Assembly (NCBI GenBank): GCA_046046915.1
Contig: JBJOIT010000009.1
Span: forward strand, 9,483-73,482
Length of the DNA: 64,000 bases
Reading direction: 5' to 3'
Origin: JBEEJZ01 sp046046915
Lineage (GTDB): Bacteria > Pseudomonadota > Gammaproteobacteria > Burkholderiales > Burkholderiaceae_C
The notes under the pieces are model-generated. The model saw only the letters and a list, made by a program, of their open reading frames with translations. It had not been told where the DNA came from and did not search any database. The position numbers and the translations under genes were made by a program. This document shows, piece by piece, positions 25,470 through 33,859 of this stretch; positions within the stretch are counted from its first letter, which is position 1, and each line of letters opens with the position of its first letter.

Positions 25470-27674
25470 TCAGCGCGGCAAGGCCCCCAAGCGCAAGAAC
25501 AAGGTTTCCCCGCTGGTGTTGTCCACCCCGTCGTTGTCGGTCACCACAAAGGCCTGGCCTTGGGCATCGATGGTGAAGCCTTCTACTTTGTCCAGGGTGT
25601 AGCCGTTGAACTGGCGCATGGCTGGCACCAGGTCGCGCACGATCTGCTTGCGCACAACTGGGGTAGATGCGGCGCCTATGGCCACAGGTTTGAGCTGGTC
25701 TTGCGCCACAAAGGTCACCCACTTGATGGTGGCCTGCTGCCCGACCAGGTTGTCCCGCTCGATCAGGTACAAGCCTTGCGGTGTGGCGGTGATTTCAGAC
25801 AAACCGGTCCAGCCATTGACGACGCTGCTCAAGGGATAGTGAAGCTGTTGCCACTGGCCCGACGCTGGCGTGTAGGCCAACAACTTGACCAGACCCTTGG
25901 GGTCGTTCTTCCACTCGCGCTGAACCGCCAACCAGACCACTTCCTGACCGTTGAGCTGCCCAACGGTCACGCCCTCAAAGCCATAGCGGGTCTCGTGTTG
26001 TTTCAGGTCGTCCGGCAAGGCGATTTTGCGCAGGATCTCGCCCTTGGCATTGGCTTTGATCAGGGTGGAGCTGCTGCCTTTCTCCGGGTTGCCCTCGCTG
26101 GCCAACCAGTAGCCACCATCTTTGGCGATGGCAATGCCTTCCAGGTCCAGCCCCTTGGCCGGCGCGCCGTTTTCTTGAACGGTCAGGGCCTGGGTGATGC
26201 GCGCGGGCTGGGTCGTGGCGTCGACCTTCAAAATGCTAGCCTGGCTGTAGAACGAGTCGGTGACCGCCACCAGTTGCCCCGCCTTGCGTGGGACGGCCGC
26301 GAGGCCCGACAAGGCGCCCCAGCCGATGGGCAGGCCCTTGGCGTCGTTAACAGACACCAGGTGCGGGTAGCTGGGCTGGCTGTAGCCATATTCATAGAGG
26401 CTGATGATGGAGCCCACAGCGCCGTCTTTGCGGCCATCCACCTCACTGGCCGTCACCAGCAATTGGCGACCCGGATGGGTCTTGATGCCCTCCGGCCCCA
26501 CACCGCCGGGCAGCGACTGAATAAACCGTGGTGCCTGTCCTGGGCGATCTTCCAGTACATGGACCAAAGACGCCCGCTCGGTGCCCACAAACATCATGGC
26601 CTTGCCATCAAAGACCCCCACATCCAGGCCTTCAGGCTCGCTGCCTTTTTTGTTGGCTCGTTTTTCAGGAAAGTGCCCCAGACGCACCGACTGCTGCTCG
26701 ATCCAGCCCTGGTCATAAAACAACACCTGGCCGGTTTTATCGAAGACGGTGTAACTGCGGCTGCCACCCTTGTAGTCACCCTCATCGGCGGTGACAAAGC
26801 GCTCGTCGTCCAGCCAACGCACTGCATCAGGTTCGCGTGGCACCTGTGTCAGTTGCCCGGTCATGGCGATGACGCCATCCCGCTCGGTGTCGATGCCGGC
26901 GCCATTGACGTGGCCGGCGCTGAAGTGGCGCATCACCTTGGCAGTGACCAGGTCGACGATAGCCACATGGTTGTTCTCCTGCAGCGTCACAACGGCCTCG
27001 TTGCGGCTGTTGATGTCGACAAACTCCGGCTCCGGGTCTTCCGGTGCGACCAAAGCCAGGCCGGTCAGATCGACCACACGCCGTGAGTTGCAGTCCACGC
27101 CTTGCGCTGCAGTGTTAAAAACAGTCAGGTTGCCACCTGGCAACTGTGGAAGTTGGCCCTTGCGCAGGTCTTCATCGCGCTCGTTTTCGATGGCGATGGC
27201 CAGGAACTGACCGTCGGGGCTCAGTGCCAGAGAGTCAGGTTGTCCATTCAGGGAACATTGCGCCACCACTTTTTGCGCCTGAAGGTCCACCACGGCCAGA
27301 TGGCCATCGGGCTTGGTTTTGTCTTTGGAGGTGACGACGCCAACCAGGGCCATCTCGCCCTGCACCACCACAGAAGTAGGCTCACCGCCCAAGGCGACCG
27401 CACCACCGGGCAGGGGGTGCCGTGGGTTGGCGATGTTCACCAAGCCCAAGGCTTGGCCGGGGCTGTCGCTGTACACCAGCCACTGGCCGTTTTTAGTGAA
27501 CTGAATAATTTCTGCCGATGTGGGCTTCTTGGCATCAAGGCCTGAAGGGCGATTGTTTTCGACGTGAAAAGAAGAAATTCTTTGAAAGTAGGACTCAGCC
27601 CAGGTAGGCGTCGTTGCCGCCAGACCCGCCAGAAGCAGACTCAAGTGCAGAGGTTTCAATACGTTTTTTGACAT
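25470..27674 (-). CDS. Secreted esterase-like/phytase-family beta-propeller protein
   Basis: 734 residues with a signal peptide (LSLLLAGLAATTPTWA, cleaved before ESYFQR). The N-terminal half resembles a YVTN/choice-of-anchor-I propeller (repeated blades such as VVDLQAQKVVAQCSLNGQPDSLALSPDGQFLAIAIENE). The C-terminal half matches the esterase-like phytase domain (GLDLEGIAIAKDGGYWLASEGNPEKGSSSTLIKANAKGEILRKIALP). It is probably a periplasmic or extracellular phosphoesterase or binding protein. The gene lies downstream of phoX on the same strand, separated by a strong terminator, and has no Pho box of its own that I could see. ATG at 27674 is chosen because the signal peptide begins there. Confidence 0.78.
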   Translation of the reverse strand: MSKNVLKPLHLSLLLAGLAATTPTWAESYFQRISSFHVENNRPSGLDAKKPTSAEIIQFTKNGQWLVYSDSPGQALGLVNIANPRHPLPGGAVALGGEPTSVVVQGEMALVGVVTSKDKTKPDGHLAVVDLQAQKVVAQCSLNGQPDSLALSPDGQFLAIAIENERDEDLRKGQLPQLPGGNLTVFNTAAQGVDCNSRRVVDLTGLALVAPEDPEPEFVDINSRNEAVVTLQENNHVAIVDLVTAKVMRHFSAGHVNGAGIDTERDGVIAMTGQLTQVPREPDAVRWLDDERFVTADEGDYKGGSRSYTVFDKTGQVLFYDQGWIEQQSVRLGHFPEKRANKKGSEPEGLDVGVFDGKAMMFVGTERASLVHVLEDRPGQAPRFIQSLPGGVGPEGIKTHPGRQLLVTASEVDGRKDGAVGSIISLYEYGYSQPSYPHLVSVNDAKGLPIGWGALSGLAAVPRKAGQLVAVTDSFYSQASILKVDATTQPARITQALTVQENGAPAKGLDLEGIAIAKDGGYWLASEGNPEKGSSSTLIKANAKGEILRKIALPDDLKQHETRYGFEGVTVGQLNGQEVVWLAVQREWKNDPKGLVKLLAYTPASGQWQQLHYPLSSVVNGWTGLSEITATPQGLYLIERDNLVGQQATIKWVTFVAQDQLKPVAIGAASTPVVRKQIVRDLVPAMRQFNGYTLDKVEGFTIDAQGQAFVVTDNDGVDNTSGETLFLRLGALPR

Positions 27675-27702
27675 GGCAATCCACCGTAAAACTGGCAAGA
27701 AA

Positions 27703-27739
27703 TAAAAAAAGCCTTTCCTCGTTTGACGAAGAAAGGCTT
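27703..27739 (-). terminator. Intrinsic terminator after phoX
   Basis: AAGCCTTTCCTCG (27709-27721) pairs with CGAAGAAAGGCTT (27727-27739) with one mismatch pair. On the minus strand it continues into a U7-rich tract (A7 at 27704-27710). It stands 22 bp after the phoX stop and within the leader region of the next gene. Confidence 0.85.
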
Positions 27740-27760
27740 CAATGCGAGAGCTCAGTCAGC

Positions 27761-29983
27761 TCACAGGCCGATCAGACCGCCGTCCTTGCGGGTGATGACG
27801 ATGGTGGCCGAGCGTGGGCGGCCTTGTGGGCCATAGCCCTGGTTACCTGGCCACACGCTCTGAGGAGCTTCGCCAGAAGACATCGGCTTGGACAGCTCAC
27901 CGGGGTGCTGAATGTTGACAAACAGCGTGCGGCCATCGGCCGTTTCAGTGATGCCTGTCACCTCTGCCCCTTTGGGAGCCACCAGGAAGCGGCGCAGCTT
28001 GGCTTCGCCCAGTGCCGCACCGATAAAGGTGTCTTGCGTGCCGGTTTGCTCGGCGCCGTTCACCACCATCTTGTTCTTCACTGTCACCTTGCCACCGTCG
28101 CCCACCTGGCCGGGAATCGCAGCCAACATCATGCAGTTGGTTTCGTCAGTGAAAGCGCCGTCATCGGTCTGGATCCAGCAGATGCCCGTGGCCTTGCTGA
28201 ACCACAAGCCATCGGGCGACGAGAACGCGTTCTTGGCATTCAGGCCCGACAGGTTGGCATCACCACCGTCTTCTTCGGCGCCGAACACAAAGATGTCCCA
28301 CATGAAGCCCTTGGCCGTGGAGCGGCTGCCGTCTTCCTTGAAGCGGATGATGTGACCGTTGGGATTGCCGGCAGACTTTTTGCCGTCCATGTCCATGTAG
28401 GCACGGGGGTTGGCGGCATCGACCTTGGCTGGCGTGCGGTTGGCAGCGCTGTTGTTGGTCAGGGCGAAGTAGATCTCGCCATTCTGGTGGTTGACAGCAC
28501 CCCACTCTGGGCGGTCCATCTTGGTGGCGCCCACGGCATCTGCCGCCAGGCGGGTGTTCACATACACGTCGGCCTGGTTGGCAAACTTGTAGGCGGTGGC
28601 ATTGGCGATGCGGGTATCGGCCAGGGTCAACTCCAGCCATTCACCCTTGCCGTCAGCATTGAATTTGGCCACGTAGAGCTTGCCTTCGCTCAGGTACTTG
28701 TCGCCTGCAGCCATGCCGCCGCCCACGTCGCGCGGGTCCCACACGGCGGTGCTGACAAACTTGTAGATGTACTCATTGCGCGAATCGCAGCCCATGTAGA
28801 AAGCCAAGGGCTCGCCGGCCTTGGGCGTGCCGCACACCGCTGCTTCGTGCGCAAAACGGCCCATGACGGTGCGCTTGGCAGGGGTGGCGTTAGGGTTGAG
28901 GGGATCAATCTCAATGTTGTAGCCAAAGCTATTAGCCTCGTTGCGGAAGTCTTTGTCTGCGCTGGCGCCCAGTGCAGCAAGGTTCCAGCGCGCAAAACGG
29001 TCGTCGGTGCCAGACACGGTGTGCCAGCCCTGGCTGTTGGACACCTTGGCACCCGCTGCCACAGGTGCTGCGGCCACGCCATAGCGCTTGCGCGAAGCCA
29101 CCTCATTGGCAGACAAGCTGGCGCCAGCAGTGGACTGGAAGTAGGTCGCCCAGTTTTCTTCACAAGCCAGGTAGGTTCCCCAGGGGGTTTTGCCATGACC
29201 ACAGTTGTTCAGGGTGCCGCGGCTCATGGAGCCAGCGGTATCCCAACGGGTCACCATGTGGTTGCGTATGCCTTCAATCGACGCACGCGGGCCGCTGATG
29301 CGCACCGGTGTCTGAGGTGTGATGCGGCGGTTGAGTGGCGAATCCTGTTTGATGCGCCAGCCTTGTGTGGTTTTGATGACTTCAACCACGGTGACGCCGT
29401 GCAGATTGATTTCCTTGAGGACTTCGAGTTCCGGGCGGTTGCCCAGATCCCACGAGCCAAATTGGTCAAATTTCTTGCCACTCGCACCGCCGGAGGTTTG
29501 GCCATTGGGGTGCAGGAAGTGGGAATCCGCAGAACTTTCGTGATTCACGCATAGAACGGCGCGGTTGGTTTCTTTCTCGGAGTATTTGCCCTGTGCGTCG
29601 ATGTAATAAACATCCATGCCGTCATGGTGGTCTCCAATACGGCGGGACCAATCGTCAGACTCTGTGCCTTTGTTGGTATAGGCGGCCAGGGCGGAATCGA
29701 GCGCATCACCCGTGGCATGCAACACGCTGTATTGGTAACCGGGGGGCAACATCACGTTGTCCAGCAGGCTTTTTTCAACTGAGGTGAAACCGAGCGCTTT
29801 GGGGACTGCAGCCATCTGGCTGGCCACCGTGGCGCAACCGGGCAGCATGGCCAGGCCTGCCAGACCCAAGCCACCGCGCAGCAAGTTGCGGCGAGCCGGG
29901 TTGCTCAAAGACTGCTGCAGGATGTCCTGAAAGTGGGCGTTGTTGCTGGTGTTGCAAATTTCATCGTGATCGTGGCTGGACAT
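27761..29983 (-). CDS. phoX: PhoX-family alkaline phosphatase (Tat-exported)
   Basis: 740 residues. A Tat signal with twin Arg31-Arg32 (ARRNLLRGGLGLAGLAMLPG) precedes the DUF839/PhoX domain. Family blocks are visible: NHESS near residue 150; a GTLNNCGHGKTPWGTYLACEENW block; FAHEAAV; and near the C-terminus NIQHPGE followed by SATIVITRKDGG. PhoX enzymes are Ca/Fe-dependent periplasmic phosphomonoesterases used in phosphate starvation. A Pho box lies 66-83 bp upstream of the start, consistent with PhoB control. The ribosome site AAGGAG is well spaced. Confidence 0.92.
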   Translation of the reverse strand: MSSHDHDEICNTSNNAHFQDILQQSLSNPARRNLLRGGLGLAGLAMLPGCATVASQMAAVPKALGFTSVEKSLLDNVMLPPGYQYSVLHATGDALDSALAAYTNKGTESDDWSRRIGDHHDGMDVYYIDAQGKYSEKETNRAVLCVNHESSADSHFLHPNGQTSGGASGKKFDQFGSWDLGNRPELEVLKEINLHGVTVVEVIKTTQGWRIKQDSPLNRRITPQTPVRISGPRASIEGIRNHMVTRWDTAGSMSRGTLNNCGHGKTPWGTYLACEENWATYFQSTAGASLSANEVASRKRYGVAAAPVAAGAKVSNSQGWHTVSGTDDRFARWNLAALGASADKDFRNEANSFGYNIEIDPLNPNATPAKRTVMGRFAHEAAVCGTPKAGEPLAFYMGCDSRNEYIYKFVSTAVWDPRDVGGGMAAGDKYLSEGKLYVAKFNADGKGEWLELTLADTRIANATAYKFANQADVYVNTRLAADAVGATKMDRPEWGAVNHQNGEIYFALTNNSAANRTPAKVDAANPRAYMDMDGKKSAGNPNGHIIRFKEDGSRSTAKGFMWDIFVFGAEEDGGDANLSGLNAKNAFSSPDGLWFSKATGICWIQTDDGAFTDETNCMMLAAIPGQVGDGGKVTVKNKMVVNGAEQTGTQDTFIGAALGEAKLRRFLVAPKGAEVTGITETADGRTLFVNIQHPGELSKPMSSGEAPQSVWPGNQGYGPQGRPRSATIVITRKDGGLIGL

Positions 29984-30048
29984 GAGATAGGCTCCTTATG
30001 TGAGAGCGCTATTTCACAACTCCGATATGAAGCTTTGAAGGCAAAAAG

Positions 30049-30066
30049 GTGACAGAAATATGTCAA
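30049..30066 (-). promoter_or_regulatory. Pho box upstream of phoX
   Basis: The minus strand reads TTGACATATTTCTGTCAC. It matches the PhoB consensus (two CTGTCAT-like 7-mers 11 bp apart) at 15 of 18 positions by eye. It is 66 bp before the phoX start, a normal position to replace a -35 element. The opposite neighbour only ends here, so phoX is the target. Confidence 0.75.
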
Positions 30067-30087
30067 CCAAGGCGCTACGTGATTAGG

Positions 30088-30924
30088 CTAGCGGCTACCC
30101 CACACCGCCGCGCCCACCACCAAAACAGCAGCAGCGGCCACGTTCCATTGGAGCGGCTGTCCGGTGGTGATGAGCAAGAGCACCGTCGAGAGTATCGGCG
30201 TGGCAAAGGCCAGCAGGCCGATGCGCCGGGTGTCTCCCTGTTTGATGGCTGCATCCCACAAAAAGAAGGCGCCGCCCAGCGGGCCCAGCCCCAACAGGGC
30301 CACCAGCACCACGTCCTGGCTGCTGAGAGACACAGACGGTTCGAGCACAGCATGACAGGCCAGCGACAGCAGGCCTGAGGCCGCTGCAAACCCGCCCACG
30401 GCGGCGGTGGGGAAAGCCGGCAAGCGCCGAGTCAAGAGGGAGTAACTGGCCCAGACAAAAGCCGAGGCCAGCGCCAGCACATAGCCGCTCTGAAAACCGG
30501 TGCTGCCTTCACCCGCGCCCCCTCGGCCCAGGATGGCAATGGCAGCGCCCGCAAACCCAATCAGGGCCGCCACCACATGGCGGGTGTGCAAGGTGACCCC
30601 TTTTAAAAACAGGGGTGCCAGCACCACCATGCCCAGCGGCCACAGGTAATTGATGAGATTGGCCTCCACTGCCGGCGCGGTGCGTAAGGCCATGAACAAC
30701 AGAAAGTGAAAACCAAACAGGCCATAGAGCCCGACCAGCAAGGTGGGCAGGGGCACTATCCACAGGCTCAAACGGCCACGAGACAGTGGCAGCGCAATGA
30801 GGCTGCCCACCAGCAAGCCCAGCCCTGTCAGCAGAAAAGGGGGAATGTGCGCGAGTTGCACTCCCAAGGGCGCCAGGGTGCCCCAAAGGGCGATGGCAGA
30901 CAGTGCCAGCAGGTCAGCTTTCAT
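30088..30924 (-). CDS. DMT-family transporter (EamA)
   Basis: A 278-residue inner-membrane protein with ten predicted hydrophobic segments in two EamA repeats. The first starts ALSAIALWGTLAPLGVQLAHIPPFLLTGLGLLVGSLIALPL and the second after GFQSGYVLALASAFVWASYSLLTRRLP. It is likely an exporter of metabolites or amino acids, or a drug/metabolite permease; substrate unknown. The ATG at 30924 is preferred over the in-frame TTG at 30945. It starts 17 bp after the stop of the methyltransferase gene on the same strand, so the two may be co-transcribed. Confidence 0.85.
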   Translation of the reverse strand: MKADLLALSAIALWGTLAPLGVQLAHIPPFLLTGLGLLVGSLIALPLSRGRLSLWIVPLPTLLVGLYGLFGFHFLLFMALRTAPAVEANLINYLWPLGMVVLAPLFLKGVTLHTRHVVAALIGFAGAAIAILGRGGAGEGSTGFQSGYVLALASAFVWASYSLLTRRLPAFPTAAVGGFAAASGLLSLACHAVLEPSVSLSSQDVVLVALLGLGPLGGAFFLWDAAIKQGDTRRIGLLAFATPILSTVLLLITTGQPLQWNVAAAAVLVVGAAVWGSR

Positions 30925-30941
30925 GGTCCAGGATTCATGTT

Positions 30942-31895
30942 TCAAGAAGCTAGCGGCACAAGCGTGCCCGAGTTGTACACCAACACCTTGAGCGCGCGCT
31001 CGGGCGACACATCGGCAAATGCCGCCGGATTGGGCAGGCGCTGCTCAAACACCCACTGAGGGGCCTGTTCTTGCATGTGCTCTTGCAAGAAGGCAACCCC
31101 CAGCTCGGGGGCGTTCAAGCACAGCAAGGCGCGCCCGCCATCAGCCAACAGGTCCGGCAGGCGCCGGATCAGGCGGGGGTAATCCTTGGTGGCCACAAAG
31201 CTGCCTTTCTGGTAGCTGGGTGGGTCCAGAATGATCAGGTCATAGGGGCCGCCGCGCGTGATCTTGCCCCAGGAGCTGAAGATGTCGTGCGCCCAAAAGC
31301 TGGCACCGTTGGTCAGGCCATTGAGTTGATGGTTTTGCTGGCCGATCGACAGGGCTCCGGGGCTCATGTCCATGTTGATCACCTGGCGGGCGCCGCCTTG
31401 CAGGGCCGCCACCGAAAAGGCGCAGCTGTAGGCAAACAGGTTGAGCACCTTCATGCCAGGATGCGCCGCCGCGTGATGGCGCACCCAGCGCCGGCCCTCG
31501 GCCATGTCCAGAAACAGGCCGTGGTTTTGCCCCCTGAGCACATGCACCCGATAGCGTGCGCCTTGCTCGCTCACCACATGGGGCTCGGGCACGCTGCCGG
31601 CCAACAGGCGCGTGTCGCTGCGGCCCTCGTACCTGCACTGAAAGACCAGATTAAGCGGCTGTTCAGGTGCCAGATGCCTCAGGCGCTGTGCCAGCGCTTC
31701 CTGGATGGTGGCCAGCACATCGTCCGTGACTGGCACAAAACTGGTTAGCACCCAGACGGGCGGATAGGCGTCGAGCGCCCAGTGCTCGCAGCCAGGGTGC
31801 AAACCACCCCGACCGTGAAAAACGCGTTGGGCGTCCCCGGACAAGGCCATCGTGGCGATTGCATCCAACAAGGCTTGCATGGTGGCCCCGCTCAT
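30942..31895 (-). CDS. Class I SAM-dependent methyltransferase (RlmI/YccW-like)
   Basis: 317 residues. The SAM-binding region is VLNLFAYSCAFSVAALQGGARQVINMDMSP, and the catalytic-type motif is DLIILDPPSYQKGSF (DPPS). NHGLFLDMAEGRRWVRHHA is a signature of the PF10672 methyltransferase group that includes rRNA cytosine methyltransferase RlmI. It lacks the N-terminal PUA domain expected of full RlmI, so the substrate is open. The start ATG at 31895 overlaps the mltA stop (ATGA), indicating translational coupling; an ATG at 31880 is the alternative. Confidence 0.8.
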   Translation of the reverse strand: MSGATMQALLDAIATMALSGDAQRVFHGRGGLHPGCEHWALDAYPPVWVLTSFVPVTDDVLATIQEALAQRLRHLAPEQPLNLVFQCRYEGRSDTRLLAGSVPEPHVVSEQGARYRVHVLRGQNHGLFLDMAEGRRWVRHHAAAHPGMKVLNLFAYSCAFSVAALQGGARQVINMDMSPGALSIGQQNHQLNGLTNGASFWAHDIFSSWGKITRGGPYDLIILDPPSYQKGSFVATKDYPRLIRRLPDLLADGGRALLCLNAPELGVAFLQEHMQEQAPQWVFEQRLPNPAAFADVSPERALKVLVYNSGTLVPLAS

Positions 31896-33061
31896 GACCG
31901 GGGCCACAAGACCCACAGCCTGAGCGGCTGCTTTAAGCGGCCGGCCAGCTCGCCAGCCTCGGTGCCCCAGCCAGCAAAGTAGTCGGCGCGCACGGCGCCG
32001 GTGATGGCGCTGCCCGTGTCCTGCGCCAGCACCAGCCGGTGCAGGGAGGTAACTGGCCCGGTAGATGACAGCCAGACCGGCGTGCCATAGGGAATGCTGC
32101 CGGGGTCTACCGCAATCGATCGACCGGGCGTCAGGGCCACGCCCTGGGCACCGCGCGGGCCAAAAGAGGCGTTCAGATCAGACAGAGGTTCCTCCCTGAA
32201 AAACACGGTGCGCGGGTTGCTCCACAGCATCTCGTTCACACGCCCCGGGTTGGCCTGGGTCCAAGCACGGATGGCCGGCCAGGACGCATCGCGCAGCGCG
32301 CCCTGGTCCAGCAGCCAACGACCCACGCTCTTGTACGGCTGCTCATTCGAGCCTGCAAAGGCCAGACGCACCAGGCGCTGGCTGCCATCGGCTTCGGTGA
32401 TGCGCACGCGCCCCGAGCCTTGAATTTGAAGGATAAGTGCATCGACAGGATCGGCAAGGTAGGCAATTTCACGGCCACGCAACTGGGCCTGCACGTCTGC
32501 GCGAGTGTCGATCTCCTGGCGAGTGAACCAGGGCTTGCGCTGAGCCAGGCCTGCCGGTAACTGGTACAGGGGCACAACATAGGTGGCAGTAGGCACACGG
32601 CTGGCCTCCAGCTGTGGCTCGTAGTAACCCGTCAGCAGGCCCTCGGTGGCCGGCATGCCCGCCAGCGGCTCCACCCGGTAGGGCTGCAGGCGCTTCATCA
32701 TCCAGCTGCGCTGTTCGTCAACCTGCGCAATGCTGAGCTGCCGCACTTCGGCGCACAGGGGCGCAAACACCGGCCCTGGGCGTTCACAGCTTTTGATCCA
32801 GGCGTTCCAGGCCTCAAACAAGGCGTCGTCTGTCAGGCCGGGCAACTCGGCCCAGCGCACCGGCGTCCACTGGCTTTTGGCGCGCGCCATAGCTGGGGGC
32901 AAGGGCGAGTCGTCAGGGAGCAGGGCACGCGCCGCCTCGGCCGGCAAAGGGGGCGTCGATGGCACCTCCGGCGGCGGGGTTTCCGTCTCGGGTAGGCTGG
33001 AGCAGGCGGCCAGGCTTCCTAAAATCCAGGCCATCATCCAGGTGCGTAGGAGTTGTGTCAT
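31892..33061 (-). CDS. mltA: Membrane-bound lytic murein transglycosylase A
   Basis: 389 residues. A lipoprotein signal (MMAWILGSLAAC) ends in an LAAC lipobox, so the mature protein is an outer-membrane lipoprotein. The MltA domain is clear (LLTGYYEPQLEASRVPT, ILQIQGSGRVRI), followed by the 3D domain (SIAVDPGSIPYGTPVWL ... VLAQDTGSAITGAVRADYFAGWGTEAGELAGRLKQPLRLWVLWP) that supplies the catalytic Asp region. It cleaves peptidoglycan glycan strands to anhydromuramyl products. ATG at 33061 overlaps the start of a divergent small gene by 2 bp. Confidence 0.9.
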   Translation of the reverse strand: MTQLLRTWMMAWILGSLAACSSLPETETPPPEVPSTPPLPAEAARALLPDDSPLPPAMARAKSQWTPVRWAELPGLTDDALFEAWNAWIKSCERPGPVFAPLCAEVRQLSIAQVDEQRSWMMKRLQPYRVEPLAGMPATEGLLTGYYEPQLEASRVPTATYVVPLYQLPAGLAQRKPWFTRQEIDTRADVQAQLRGREIAYLADPVDALILQIQGSGRVRITEADGSQRLVRLAFAGSNEQPYKSVGRWLLDQGALRDASWPAIRAWTQANPGRVNEMLWSNPRTVFFREEPLSDLNASFGPRGAQGVALTPGRSIAVDPGSIPYGTPVWLSSTGPVTSLHRLVLAQDTGSAITGAVRADYFAGWGTEAGELAGRLKQPLRLWVLWPRS

Positions 33062-33218
33062 GAGTTTGTTGTTGCTAGAGGCTCTGGGCGCCTTGGTGCT
33101 GTTGATTTTGATCGTGTGGTGGACCATGTTCTCGGGCCGGGACAAGGGCGAACTTCCGGGCCAGCACAGTGATGTTCAGGCAGCCACTAAAGAGGCCAGC
33201 GACCCCAAGAAGGACTGA
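33060..33218 (+). CDS. Small single-pass membrane protein (52 aa)
   Basis: It begins at the ATG at 33060 with an AGGAG site 8 bases upstream (TAGGAGTTGTGTC). One hydrophobic helix (LLLLEALGALVLLILIVWWTMF) is followed by SGRDKGELPG and a charged, acidic/basic tail ending in DPKKD. Function unknown; I have no named family. Its start overlaps the mltA start on the other strand (shared CATG), so both genes must use promoters inside each other. The good Shine-Dalgarno and membrane-protein composition argue for a real gene. Confidence 0.65.
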   Translation: MSLLLLEALGALVLLILIVWWTMFSGRDKGELPGQHSDVQAATKEASDPKKD

Positions 33219-33223
33219 GCAGC

Positions 33224-33850
33224 TCAGGCACCCCGCAATACGTTGGCCAGCTCCACGGCCGATTTCACATCCATTTTTTCAAAAAGGCGCGAGCGGTGTA
33301 CTTCCACCGTGCGCACGCTGATGTCGAGCTGGTCGGCAATCAGCTTGTTGGGCAGGCCCTCGACCACCAGGCGCATCACGTCACGCTCGCGGTCGGTCAG
33401 ATCTGCCAGGCGCTGCTGCAAGACGGCCTGAGACCGCTGCTGATCCAGTACCGCCTGCGACTGGGCCAGGGCCTGCTCGATGCGGTCCACCAGCGCGTTG
33501 TCTGAGAACGGTTTTTCGCAAAAATCAAAGGCCCCACGTTTGACGGCAGCCACAGCGGTAGGCAGGTCGGCATGGCCAGTCAAAAAGATCACGGGCAGGC
33601 CCAAGTGCAGGCCACGCTCCACCAAGCGGTCAAACAGCGCCAAGCCACTGAGGCCCGGCATGCGCACATCCAGCATCAAACAACTGGGCTGACGGAGCTG
33701 AAAGCCGGCCTCCAGCATCGTCCAAAACGCATCTGCGCCGTCAAAGGGCTCGCTGTTCAGACGACGCGAGCGCAACAACCACGCAAGCGCCTCGCGCACA
33801 CTGGCATCGTCATCCACGATAAAAATGCGGGCGTCTTTGATGGGTTGCAT
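33224..33850 (-). CDS. FixJ/DctR-like response regulator
   Basis: 208 residues. The receiver domain has the acidic pocket FIVDDDAS, phosphoacceptor Asp61 (LMLDVRMPGLSG), Thr in FLTGHAD and Lys in FCEKPFSD. It is followed by a LuxR-type HTH (LTDRERDVMRLVVEGLPNKLIADQLDISVRTVEVHRSRLFEKM). It is the output partner of the histidine kinase encoded 9 bp upstream. By architecture it is close to FixJ/DctR/TtrR regulators; the DctS/DctR name would imply C4-dicarboxylate control, but no dct genes are adjacent. Confidence 0.9.
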   Translation of the reverse strand: MQPIKDARIFIVDDDASVREALAWLLRSRRLNSEPFDGADAFWTMLEAGFQLRQPSCLMLDVRMPGLSGLALFDRLVERGLHLGLPVIFLTGHADLPTAVAAVKRGAFDFCEKPFSDNALVDRIEQALAQSQAVLDQQRSQAVLQQRLADLTDRERDVMRLVVEGLPNKLIADQLDISVRTVEVHRSRLFEKMDVKSAVELANVLRGA

Positions 33851-33859
33851 GGGCGCATG

